Below the pieces are notes generated by a model. That model worked only from the letters and a program-made list of their open reading frames with translations. It did no database searches and had not been told where the DNA came from. Below, one piece after another: positions 12,416-23,500 of a stretch of DNA of 64,000 nucleotides. Source of the stretch: Piper betle (taxonomy: Eukaryota > Streptophyta > Magnoliopsida > Piperales > Piperaceae); assembly GCA_033002965.1 (NCBI GenBank), contig JAURVB010013508.1, positions 1 to 64,000 of the forward strand, written 5' to 3'. Positions within the stretch are counted from its first letter, which is position 1. Each line of letters begins with the position of its first letter. The translations under genes and the position numbers were made by a program.

Positions 12416-13148
12416 TTTGGGAAAATACAACATTTCATATAGTTATACCAGTTTGGGAAAATATAACATTCCAAATAATTATACGGACAATACAACATTC
12501 CAAATAATTATACAGACAATATAACATTTCAAATAATTATACGGACACACATAGTAATTTTAAAGATACGGCCCCATGTCGGACTGAGTCAATTCCTTGA
12601 CCCCGATTGTGTTATAGCACATGGTGGTCGAATCTGGGCTCAAGCAGACCAGGGCTACCAACACGGGAAATTACAATATTTCAAATGATTATACGGATCT
12701 GGATATTTTGAACTCGCAGACCAATGATCTTAATCTGAACAAGAACATAAAATTATACATAAGTATGATTTTATTCGATTAGAAATGAATGCAACTAAAT
12801 GTCTAATATATATATATATATCATTATTAAAATTTTGACATCATGTAAAAATTCAAAAATATTAAATATTAAATTTTCAACAAATCTAGTGAGATAATTA
12901 ATTATTCACGTGATATAATCATCTAAGTCCTACTTTCCATTTTAAATTAATTATCTATTTCATAATTAATACCTAACAGTTGATAAAATAATTATTACTA
13001 ATAAACAAGTATTTAATTTTCCTTTGTGGTGATAATTATTTAACCCCGATCTTGATGATTTAGTTGGCGGTTATAATTTTTAATCGTTACTATTATTTAC
13101 ATCAATTTTATTAGTTAAGTTGTTCAATTAAATTATTTAAAATAATTT
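12416..13148 (+). mobile_element. Fragment of the TGTAACGACCC repeat family
   Basis: Short tandem copies of AACATTCCAAATAATTATAC occur at about 12416-12546. They are followed by landmarks shared with 54990-55200 (GACTGAGTCAATTCCTT, GCATGGTGGTCGAATCTGG-like) and with 63200-63790 (ACTAAATGTCTAATATATAT, ATTCAAAAATATTAAATATT, AGTGAGATAATTAATTATTC). The 5' end of the family is absent. This fragment abuts the broken pol at its left and a gypsy internal region at its right. Confidence 0.7.
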
Positions 13149-14047
13149 TTAGAGAGAGAGCACCAGCGAAGGTGCCATATGAGATGCTGCGTAGAGAACT
13201 CACAGGGCTTGAAGTTTAGCCAGGGGAGTTGCTGGACTTGGGGGAAAATTCAACCATCTGCACCAGAGTTAAGAAGGAGTACCCAGTTCCTTTGTGTGCT
13301 GATTCAGTGGGTCACCTGGGAGAGGGTTTGTATCATCTAAGGGAACATGATCTTGTTGTGAAGAGAAAGCAAGGTGAGTTCAGCCTGGGAAAGAGGAGAT
13401 TCCCACTGAAGGAGATTGGCAAGGAGAGGGTGTGAGCATAGGAATCAGCAAGAGCCATTGCCAAGTGGCAGGAGCCACTAAGGGTGGCAGCATGTGTAAG
13501 CTTCCGGGGTTTGGCCAATTCCCACCGGAAGTGTCACCTTTGTCTAACTTATTGAAAGAGGATAAGTCGTAGGATGTGGTCGGAGCCATGCCAGGCAACT
13601 TTTGGAGGACTGAAAGCTACCACATCATTGGAGCCAGTATTGAAAGTGCCAGATTTCAATTAACCGTTTGGAGTGGTGACGGACGGTTCAGACAAAGTTG
13701 TAGGCGGTGTATGGTAGCAGGAGGTGATGGCCGTGCAACATTGCCTAGCAGTAAGGCGAGTTTGGTTGTTGGGATCTGAGTCCATTGTCGTTACGAACGG
13801 TGGAGCCAACAACTTCTTCAAGACTTAGAGGAAGAGACAGGCAAGGTGGTAGGAGTCACTAGGGCATGTCAGAGGGTTGGCAGATCTAAGGAACAAGAAC
13901 CTGGTTGCTAGAGCCAGTAGGGGCTGGACTCGGATGCACTGGTTAGATGGTGAGTTAGCCTATACTAGTGGGGCTTGGCTATGTGTCTCTACAAGTAGGC
14001 TAAGATGAAAGCTTGAGGGGGAGAAGTCCCATGTCACCCAGTGGGGA
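13149..14047 (+). pseudogene. Degenerate Ty3/gypsy internal region (RT remnant)
   Basis: The translation near 13155-13330 keeps pieces of a gypsy reverse transcriptase in order: VPYEMLRRELTGLE, GELLDLGENS, then KKEYPVPLCADSVGHLGEG. The last piece corresponds to the ...YPIPLIADLFDQLGEA... stretch. The segment between has been deleted and stops intervene. The rest to 14047 has no recognisable motif. It continues after the solo LTR at 17112 with an integrase, and both parts are on the plus strand, so this is one element split by a later insertion. Confidence 0.6.
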
Positions 14048-15727
14048 TGTAAAACCTGCGACTCGAGTCAGGGTTTTATAGTCGTTAGCCGGTCGGTTTG
14101 ACCGTAGTTTGAGTCGGTTCAGCTTTCAGAACACGTGTGCGGGGCCGAGGCCAACCGTGCGCACATGCTATGAGGGTTTATGTACACCCAAGTATCGATG
14201 ATAGCGTCAGATACGCATCAGCAGACTGAGTTATCAGTAGATATGAGAGTATACAGTTGATGATTTTATTTTATTTTATGTTGTGACCGTAGAATTAGTT
14301 TAGGCCGAATAACGCATTAGGACGCGTTAGATGGTATTCGGGTGGGTTATTAGTTATACGACATGTCATTTGGATGTTGTGATATTTTGTTTAATTTTAT
14401 GGGATTTTTCCCAATTTTTCTGGATTTTTTTAGGATTTATTCCGAGTTCGTTATCATTCTTGACTCGAGCCGGTGTCGAGTCAAGTCTTATTTACAACTT
14501 TGCCACCCCCTCAACTTCTCATCTTCCTCCCCCCACCGTGTTTTCACCGCCGCCGCCCCTAAGATTTTTCCACCGCCGTCGACGCCACCTCGCCGCCGGT
14601 CGACGCCGCCCAGCCTGGCCGTGCCGTCGCCTTGCCGCCTCGACCACGCCCGGCCACCGTCCGGCCGTCGCAACGCCGGAAATCGCCCTCGATTTCCCTC
14701 CGTTCCCGACACGATTCCGCCGCCATCTGCGCCGGACCGCCGCCGCCATGCCATCGGAGCTTCTCCCCTTGACCTCCCTGCCTTTCCCCCCTGTTTAGCG
14801 CCGCCGTCGAGGCCGGCCGTGGGTCTGATCGGAGCGGCCGACCGCCCCGACCGCACTCGACGCCGCCGTTGGTGGCCATCGCCGCCGCGGCTGCCCTCGT
14901 CGTCACCACCATTGGGTTCAGCTCACCGAGGCGGTGCTAACCCCTACCTCCGATTGCCTCGCCGGAGCAGTCACCGGAAAACCACCGGAGCTGCCGGAAA
15001 ACCGCCGGCACAGTCGCCGGAAAACCGCCGACTCACCTTCACCGCCTTCGTCCGTCGGCACCAATTTCAGCGCCGATCGCGAGGTGGTTCTTCCTTCTTT
15101 TTTTAGAATTATTACATACATGTTGTGGTCATAGTAGCATATTAGAATTAATTTTATTAACTTCATGCTTTTAGTTTAATTAATCATGATTATGATAAAC
15201 ATGTGATGATTAGCGTAAATTGTGTTGTATGATGTGAATGCTTAGTAATGAAATTGTTAGTAAACCATTGAATAGTTAATTAAATGCTTGTTAACTAGTT
15301 AATTTATGAATTTGTATGAATTAGGTTTTGCATGCTAGCATTAAGTTAAACAGATTAAATTGATTAAACCATTGTCACCTAATTAGAATAGGTATGCTTT
15401 GAAATTGGAATTAAAAGTGCTAGGTAATAAGTAACATATGAAATGATAAAATTATTAACTTGCTTGACAATTAGAGATGTAGGGTACTTGTCGAGATGAT
15501 TATCATGGTTGATTAGATGATTGTATGCATGTGGATATATTAGTTATATAGGCGTGCATCATATATGTATGGGCGTTAGTAAATAGTTATGTTCATGTAG
15601 GTTCGTTGCAGGAGCTCGCCGTCTAGGCACGAGACTGCGCTTGGAGCTTCTGACAGGTCCGTTAGGACACGCTTCTCAGGTTTTATCGCTCCATTCTATC
15701 GGTGATTTGATTTATTGATCGTAGGAC

Positions 15728-15764
15728 GTGTCAGGTGGATGATTTATTGGACCCCACCTAACAC
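15728..15764 (+). promoter_or_regulatory. U3 dyad in E1
   Basis: The left arm is GTGTCAGGTGG (15728-15738) and the right arm CCACCTAACAC (15754-15764), 10 of 11 bases complementary. Equivalent dyads in the other copies use different bases that still pair (see findings). Confidence 0.7.
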
Positions 15765-15887
15765 GGGTCACCTGGTCGATGTTTTTCGGAATTAATAACC
15801 CTCGAGGATGAGATCCCTCGAGTTTGTTTTCGAAAATAAGATCCACCTCAAGTTGCCTTCGGGCCTATTATAATAAATCCCGACCCA

Positions 15888-15902
15888 GCCCTATAAATAG
15901 TT
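15888..15902 (+). promoter_or_regulatory. Putative TATA box of LTR E1
   Basis: CTATAAATAG follows CGACCCAGCC. Equivalent sites in other copies are TTATATATATATAA near 36190, CTTATATATGTATAG near 46478 and CTATATATATGTATAG near 57333. The position is conserved relative to the CTCGAG motif upstream. Transcription start is inferred about 30 nt downstream. Confidence 0.55.
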
Positions 15903-16352
15903 TTATCGAGTTTTCAGTGAGACAAGAGAAGATGAGTCGACTGCACGTACCATGAGCGGATGCCGTGCCAGTCAAAGCGGGCTCTGGATTAGTGCCAGCG
16001 GACTGTTCCATTCCCGAGGGATCCTGACAACTCCGCGTTTGAGTTCCTCACACCCGGAGGACGTGGAGGTTTACGGGTACTGTTTCGTACAGCGCATGTC
16101 CGGACTTGTGGTTCAAAGGGTACTAAAGGCGACTGCCTGAGAGTGCTCGGTCTACGTGCTCAAGGCCAGGAGTAATATGGAGGTGCGGAGAGGGCTTAGG
16201 ATAAAAGTTTTACGTGAAGTACTGAAAAAGAAGTGTCGTGAGCGGCACAGTACCAGATAGATTGGGATGCTGTTGAGTCAGCTGCTCGACGGCTCCTTTG
16301 TAGTTGCCCTTATGAGAGTTCTTGAGGAAGATATATATGATGGTTTGATTTC

Positions 16353-16419
16353 CATGAGAGTTTGCTCTCATGTTCCAGTTTGATATTAGTTATTTCCGGA
16401 CCAGTGACACCCGTTGCTG
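16353..16419 (+). other. Paired stem-loops HP1 and HP2 in LTR E1
   Basis: HP1 is CATGAGAG-TTTG-CTCTCATG (16353-16372), a perfect 8-bp stem. HP2 is CAGTGAC-ACCC-GTTGCTG (16402-16419), a 7-bp stem with two G-U pairs. Both lie downstream of the TATA-like site, so they would be in the LTR transcript. Confidence 0.7.
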
Positions 16420-17111
16420 ACGTTTTTCTACTATATGTAGGTGAGGATGATGATTGGTGTATGCCGGCCTCGACGAAGGAGTAGCGCTTGCATTGCACAC
16501 ACATACCTGGTGCCGCGCCGACTTTTGCGTAAGATGTGATGTGATTGGCTTTTGTAGTAGATTTATATATTGGTATTTATGCATGAGTTTGTGAGGCTTG
16601 TATGCCTTGTTTTAGAAATGCGTGGGAATGTTTTGAGAAAGGCTCTAATGATGTGTTATGTTGAAATGAAAAGGAATCAAATGAGCTGAGTATGAGATTG
16701 TAGGTGGGCTAGACCCAATTACAGTATGTTTGGATGATTTGAAGTCTGTTACGATATAAATTGTTGTTTTATATATATACATATTGTGCCGTATTTTAAC
16801 AGGTCATCCCCTTATTGCATTTTTAGGGGAGGCTCTGTCTGTTTTATTCTAGATTTTATGAATTTTATTGCTATTTTAATTATTTTGGTGTGCGGTGATT
16901 ATCATGACATTCACGTAGTATCCTGTTAGGGTTTTGCATCTCATTCATATATTGTTTGCGCATTAGCGGCGTGCTCCATCTTGAGACGTCGAGAGGGTTA
17001 TGTCGTAGCCGTTTAGGTTTTGGGTCAGCCAACTTAATCGGTTTACGAGTAGTTCGATCCTTTGTAACAGTTCTGGTCCGGGTTGAGAGTAAACCGGATT
17101 GGGGTGTTACA

Positions 17112-18134
17112 GGGGAAGACATCCATGTGGAGACCAAGTGCACACTCTAATATCTAGAGTGTACTATTGGCCAAGGATACATGCCAATATGGAAGCTTTC
17201 ATGAGGACCTATCTGTGGATCAGCAGGGGAAGGTGAAGAGAAAGGTAGCGGTTAAGTTGCATCAGCCACTACTTACACCTATGAGACCGTGGAGTTCAGT
17301 CTCAGTGGACGTGGTGTCCAGCTTTCCTGAAGAGAAGGGAAGGATAACAATGTTAGTTGTCAGAGCAGCTAACCATTCTCAATTTGATGGGCATATTGAA
17401 GGGACGAATACAGTGCTTGAGGGGTGCGTAAGGCATGTCATCACAACCGGTGAGAGGAGCTAGCTGTATCTTCTTGACACGGTGCAAGTTGGGAGTGATT
17501 TGTACTGGTTTTCAGCTAGAGGTCTTAGGTCTTTCAAGGTTGCCAAGGGCCACCAGCCTCTTTATACCATAGGAGGTTACTCTACAGGGAGGTGGAGTAC
17601 GGTGTTCAGCAGCTCAAGGGTTTGTAGTGGAGACAACCAAGGTAACAAGTGAGTGGAGGGATATGCAAACTCAGGGAGGAGTGCGGTACCATTCAGCACG
17701 GGAGATCAGGTAATGCTGAAGCTCATGTCACTGATTTGGGAAAAAATTAAGTGTACCGAGAGGCATCAAGTGGGGATGCAAAGGTACAAGGTTCGATGGA
17801 GAAGACAACCGTAAGAAGTATCCTATACGGGTTGGAGCTTCACCCAGTCTTTCATGTTAGTATTCTCAAATCATTCCATGGGGATTTGGTCGATCCAAGG
17901 AGAGCTCATCCGAACAGAACTCACCCTACCAGCTGCTTACAATATAAGAAAAAGGTAGGGAGAATTTTGGAGCAAGGGCCCGTCGGCCAGGAGACTCCAA
18001 AGGGGCGGATGAAGTGCTTATGAAGTGGATGAGAGAAGTGAGAAGTAAGGCTAGCTAGGGAAAGGAAAGGAATTTGTGGCAAGTGAGGAGCAAGATCAAG
18101 AAGGATGGAGAAGGGCTTAACCCTCCGATGTTCG
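17112..18134 (+). pseudogene. Ty3/gypsy integrase and chromodomain-like remnant
   Basis: Continuation of the element interrupted by E1. The translation from 17167 holds the end of an integrase zinc-binding region and the start of the catalytic core: LLTPMRPWSSVSVDVVSSFP, then GRITMLVVRAANHSQF. Further on (17820-18080) it has LHPVFHVSILKSFHGDLVDP, and KVGRILEQ leading to a chromodomain-like tail. Many stops and frameshifts make it non-functional. Confidence 0.8.
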
Positions 18135-19805
18135 GTCACGGGATTGTTCTATCCTGGGAACACCAGCTTCGCCCTAAAACGCAGCCCTATACCGCTGTTT
18201 GTAGTGGCACGCCGAAGGAATTCACCCCTTGAGAACACAAACACGCCGGCTTGACACCACGCCAAACTGCCTAGCGCTGTTGGTGTCAACAGCCGGTACC
18301 AATCAGCAAATCCCAGCAATCGCAGCAACACACCGTAATGCCACTACGCACATGAACCCGCCAAGCACGTAGTATGTCACGCCCTACATGCCAATCACCC
18401 AAACCACACCACGAACCAGACCCCAAAATCACGGGTCAGGCCTTAGTTCCAAACTCGACATCCACACCGCACAATTACGAGAATCCACCCAACCTTTATT
18501 TCAATCTCCAAAACAAAGGAAATACAAGCAATCCTATCCCCAGACTACTAGCAAGTAGTGGACATGCAAGCCCGCGACCTTGCTTCTCTCAAGAGACTCA
18601 CAACCACAAGTTGATCCCCTGATCAACCTGTTTTACATGCAAATCTCAGCAAGTAGGTTGTACAACGACAAAGGCGCGTACCTGATCCTAAAGGCAGACT
18701 CTCGACCACTACCTTGTAGTTTTCCCAGTTGTGATCTCAATTCGAACTCCATAAATTGGCTGCAACAACCACATGCGTCCCCTTGCACGATCCACACTAT
18801 TCTCCTCCACAAAGAATGCACGCCGTCTTCTCTCAAGTTGTTCTTGTGTTTTCATGAAGGCCATCCCCTTCATATAACATGTCCTATGTTTGTTGCTCTT
18901 TGGATAAATACAATATCCAACTAACCAACTCCGAAGATCCCCCAAAATACGACATGACGTCCAGCTTCATTCATGTATATCCACACGCCCATATCTTCTC
19001 CAAATATTGTGTGTATCTTAACTTCAAGTGGTCCATGGAAGATCGTGATCTTCTCCAAGATCTCATCTATATCTATCGGCAAATCTCGAACAACCAACTC
19101 CTTAGATGTGCATCGGCTGCCTAGTGCACCCGCTGTGCTTCATCATGCTACACTGCCCAACAACCTCAACTCCCTCTTAGAATGCCGCTATATTGGTCGG
19201 TAGTGCCCAACAACCCATCCACGCTACTGCCGCCATTTGTACCAATAGCGCCCATGCCCTGCACGCGCGTGCTACACTATATCGGCATTGGGTACCGACC
19301 CAATTCTCGGCATTGGGTACCAACCCAATTCTTGGCATGATCTGTTGTTGGATATCGGCATGCTCGGCTCTTCAACGTTGCACTGCTGGTACTTTGCTCG
19401 CACATGCTCAACCCCGCTCGCACCTAGCATCGGCACGCTCAGTCTTGCATGCAACCTCGCTCTACCAATGCTTTCTGAGGTTTCCCTAGCACCATGTAGT
19501 GCTATGCTCGGTATTGCCTACGGAGCCAAATACCACTACATGCTTGATTAGCACCAAGTACCAGTACACCGCGCACCCTAGGTCGCTCCTTCCTTGCAAC
19601 TATAACACAAGTTAGTACTTGGTAAATTGTTTCACCATTCGGATAGCACCGACTACCCGTCTTGGACGCAAGATGACTAGGAACAACCGTTAAACCCTAG
19701 CTCCCTTGGGCGCCCCACAGTTACAACTGTACCAGCTCTCCCCACTAATGAGACCTGATGTGAGTTAGAATCACGGCCATCTTAGCCTAATCAGGGTTGT
19801 TACAT
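18135..19805 (+). repeat. Possible diverged 3' LTR of the plus-strand gypsy element
   Basis: This follows the chromodomain-like remnant directly and contains no gene. It runs to a TTGTTACA near 19805, which would be the CA end of an LTR. No clear polypurine tract, matching 5' LTR or target duplication was found, so the call rests on position alone. A short direct repeat (TCGGCATTGGGTACC) occurs at 19281-19323. Confidence 0.25.
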
Positions 19806-20596
19806 GCAGCACTTGTGTCATTCACCATAAGTCAGCCTAAAGTCCCATTATAATAAATCAAGTTTGAACAACAAAAAAACCTTTATATTTACTAGAATAA
19901 ATACAAAAGATTACAAGGTACTTAACGAAAGAGAAAAGAAAAGAAAATGTCACGCGCAAGTGGCAAGAAAACAATAAACTACATGCAAGCAGCAAAGTCA
20001 AGCAAAATGCCGTGTGCGAAAGACAACACTTTTTAACGTTAGGTTACAACCGGGTAAAAAGAGACTCAAGAGTAGTGCCCGCGGAGGTAATTTGTAACCC
20101 ATCCCCACACACGTGCCCTTAAAATTGAACTGATGCAAATAACAAATGAATCGACGGGCCTAGTGGTGATAAAACCCTAACAGCTAGAGTTTTATAGCTT
20201 GGACTTTATAGCTTCATTATCATTTTCAGAAAAAGGGAAAATGAGATTATCAAAGCAAAAGGGAAGTGAGAAATAGCTCCCCACAAGGAGTATGTTGGTC
20301 TTGGATCTCAAACCCATTGGCATATTTGCTTATTACACTTAACGACGAAGCAGTGCACAGCTTCTGTTTTGTCTCCCCAAAATTGACTATCATTCAATGG
20401 CCTACCCACCCATCAAACTCAAAAAAATCAACGAAGCAAGTTTTCGAACAGATTATGTAGAGATGTAGAGGTGGCCATACGGAACCACTCAAGCTACAGG
20501 TAATACACCAGCAGCCGAGCGGATTAAGAATAAAGGGCAGCCATAGTCATGGCTTACAATTTGATTTGACAAAAGCAAAAGCCGTGTAAAACTTTC
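19806..20596. other. 3' flank of the MATH gene
   Basis: No gene or clear repeat seen. It probably holds the 3' UTR and polyadenylation site of the minus-strand gene ending at 20597. Confidence 0.4.
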
Positions 20597-23500
20597 TCAT
20601 TTAGGATTGAACCATGGACCAACCGAGCTACCATTAACATGTCCATTTCCATGAATACTAACTCCATTTGTTGGGGTGATTGGAGGAGGAAGTCCAACGG
20701 CCACATGCGGTAGTGGACGACTTGCATACAGGCCATGTCCATGAGCATGGTTATTATGCACCTGGGGTGGTAAACTGTGCGGGACTACAAGCGAACTAGG
20801 GCTTCCTTTGTGTTGTTGAAGGGCAAGAATTTGTCGGAGGCCTTCCTCGTGAATCTGTGCAAGTGTCTCCAGCTCTTTCGGCGACAAGGCTTCCAGGCCA
20901 GCACCATATAGTGGTGCATGCCGAGACATTTCTTCATGATATTGTGCTTCAAGGGATTTTATATATTGCTGCAAAAATCAAAACAATAAAAAGTACATGG
21001 TAAGTTTACGAAGCGTGGAACAAGTTATGCAATTGGAGAAACGGCCTCAAGACTGCCACAGAAAATCAGAATCCTTCAAAAAAGCAGGCTGTCAATCTTA
21101 GGTTAAGCCAGGTTTGCAGACACATAAAACAAAGCATTCATCGTTATCACAAAAAAGACCTCAACAGAAGAACTTAGAAACTGAGGCTTAAAGTTTGCAA
21201 CAATGAACTTGAAAATACATTTCAATGATGTAGGCTACATGCAAGTAGAGTATTTTCTAACAACAAATTTCTGATTAGAGAGTATCATGAGAATGTGTAC
21301 CTCGCAAGCTTGAAGCTTGGCTTCCATTGCATCAATATAGGCCTCACATCGAGCAACCTGTTCTTCCTTTTCCCTTTTTTCTCCTTCGGTTTGCCCAACA
21401 GTTTGGGTAAGCCGCCGAACTTCATCTTCAAGAGACTGCCGAACTTCCTCTCTACTCACAGTTTCAGTTACATAACGTTTCAACTCTTCATCAAATCTCT
21501 TTCGAGCAGCTTCTGCACTTTTTAACCTTTCCGCTAGGGCATTCTTCTCCTTCACGACTTTCTGTAAAATCACAATTTTATCTCACCAACACTCAATTTA
21601 TAAACATCTGCAACTGACTAATTTCAATTATATTACATATATATATGTATATCACACAACACATCAGCCGGCCAAAAATACCACAGAATCAGCTACTAAA
21701 CTATATTACCACTCCATGCAAAAAAGAAAAACTCAAATCCATAAGCTAAAAGGAATTGAATTGGCAATGATTTACCACTCAAGTTTAACAGATAGGAATA
21801 TAGTAATGTCCATTAAACAAAACAGAAAACGATTCTCATAACTGATGTAACTGATTTGATCTAATATGGTAAATTTCAACAAAAAAAAACAAAATTTTGA
21901 CTGACGGAATGCCACAAATGACCCCTTGGAATTACGACAAATTGGGATGTACAATATGCTCTCATCAGATTGCAGAAAATGCTGATAAATTCACTTTCTG
22001 CACTTTATGATGCTGTAAGAACCAATGCTATCTCCATAAGGATGTTGCAGACATGTTAATAAGCTTTAATTCATATTAGGTTAAACATTAGAGAGGAGGA
22101 GAGAGGGAAAGATTTAATTAACCTTGAGTTCATCTCGTTTCCGTGATTTCAACTGCAGAAGTTGTGTCTCGGCATCATGAAGGCGATCTTGAAGCAGTTT
22201 CTTTTCTGCAGACAGCTTGGCAATCTCATCATCTCGTTCAGATCGAATCCATTCCATTTGGTTCTCATTGTCATGCAACTGATCGCCAAGTTCTTTCTTT
22301 TCTCGATTGAAACGGTCAATCTCTGCCTTCATGTCGGACTGCAAGCAGAAGCAAAATTAAGTGAACCCAAAATCTACAGCCAACGAAGTCAATCAAAATA
22401 CACTATTAGCATCACACAAGTGGAACCTTGAGACGGTTATTAGTAGCTTCAGATTCACTAAGCCTTTGAGACAGGACAGAATTCTCTCTTGAAAAATTGG
22501 AAACCTCAGTCTGCCTCTCCTCGCGCAACCGCATATTCTCATCTTCACAAGCACATAACTGGTGCCACAAAGCTGCACGATCTACATTAGCAAGCTCTGC
22601 TACTTCACGCATCATACTCAAAACAGACCTAGTAATTTCCTTTTCCTCACGAACAAGGAAAACCAATATATTCAAATCCAAATCAACTTCATGACAATTA
22701 TCTGTTGAGGTGGTAGCTCGATCTACTAGCCCTTTTAACATTCTGGAACGTGAATGCTCCTCCGTAAACATCTTAAATAGTATAGCATACAACATGCTCA
22801 CAAATTCCTGCACTCTACTGCCTCTAGAGAGTGCCAATGCTTCAGCAAGGAAAAGAAGGGGAGTAAAATCATCTTCTTGATCAGCAATTGCATTGTCATT
22901 TAACCCATTAGTCACCTCAGAACTGTCAGAAGAGCAATTTGCAGAATTTTTTTTAATTTATGCGAACGGCGTATTTCTAGGACCATGGCCACCGATTCAA
23001 GAATCATAGCTACAGACTGATCTAAGAAAGTTCCACGAGAAACAGCTCTTTCAAATACTCGTGATGCTTCAACTGCAAGTGTTGGCAATGCTAGCATCTC
23101 AATCAAAATAAAAAAATCAGACATGTAAATGCTTATTTGATCGGTTAAAACATGAGGCCCTTCAAAAGAGGCATCTTCGGAATACAAATAAGGAGACAAA
23201 CAAGGCTTGATATCAGAATCAATATCTTTCAGCCATGCTTCCGCTATATCTGCTGATGCGTGTATTGTTTTGGTGAGCACATCCAACACACAAGGCGATA
23301 CTTGAGACCCTAATATCTGGAGTCTGGTCCGCACTACTCTGATCTGCACACAAGAATAATAATATCAACGTTCAAGTGTATTACTTCCGGGAAAAAAGAT
23401 ATAATTGAGTGAAGAGAAGTATACAGCTTGAGAGAGACGTTGGCACTGGGTTGCAGCCTTGAAGACAAAACTTATGGATGCTGCAAGAGGCTCATCTTTA

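Larger units (their letters stand above)
14048..17111 (+). mobile_element. Solo LTR E1 (Tekay/Del-like gypsy family)
   Basis: Starts TGTAAAACCTGCGACTCG and ends GGGGTGTTACA, with a perfect 5-bp target duplication GGGGA (14043-14047 and 17112-17116). It is 3,064 bp. It contains a GC-rich block (about 14490-15090) with a long open frame on the plus strand, and a TATA-like CTATAAATAG at 15891. It also has the family motif CCTCGAG..ATGAGATCCCTCGAG just upstream of the TATA, and two conserved stem-loops at 16353-16372 and 16402-16419. It has no internal region, so it is a solo LTR. It is inserted in a gypsy pol. Confidence 0.85.

Noticed and set aside
14363..15106. 247-codon proline/arginine-rich open frame on the plus strand
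   Set aside because: It lies wholly inside the GC-rich block of solo LTR E1, is not kept in the other copies, and has overlapping open frames on the other strand.
18374..19551. Several open frames of 80-114 codons at 18.4-19.5 kb
   Set aside because: They overlap on both strands in probable LTR-derived sequence and show no recognisable domain.
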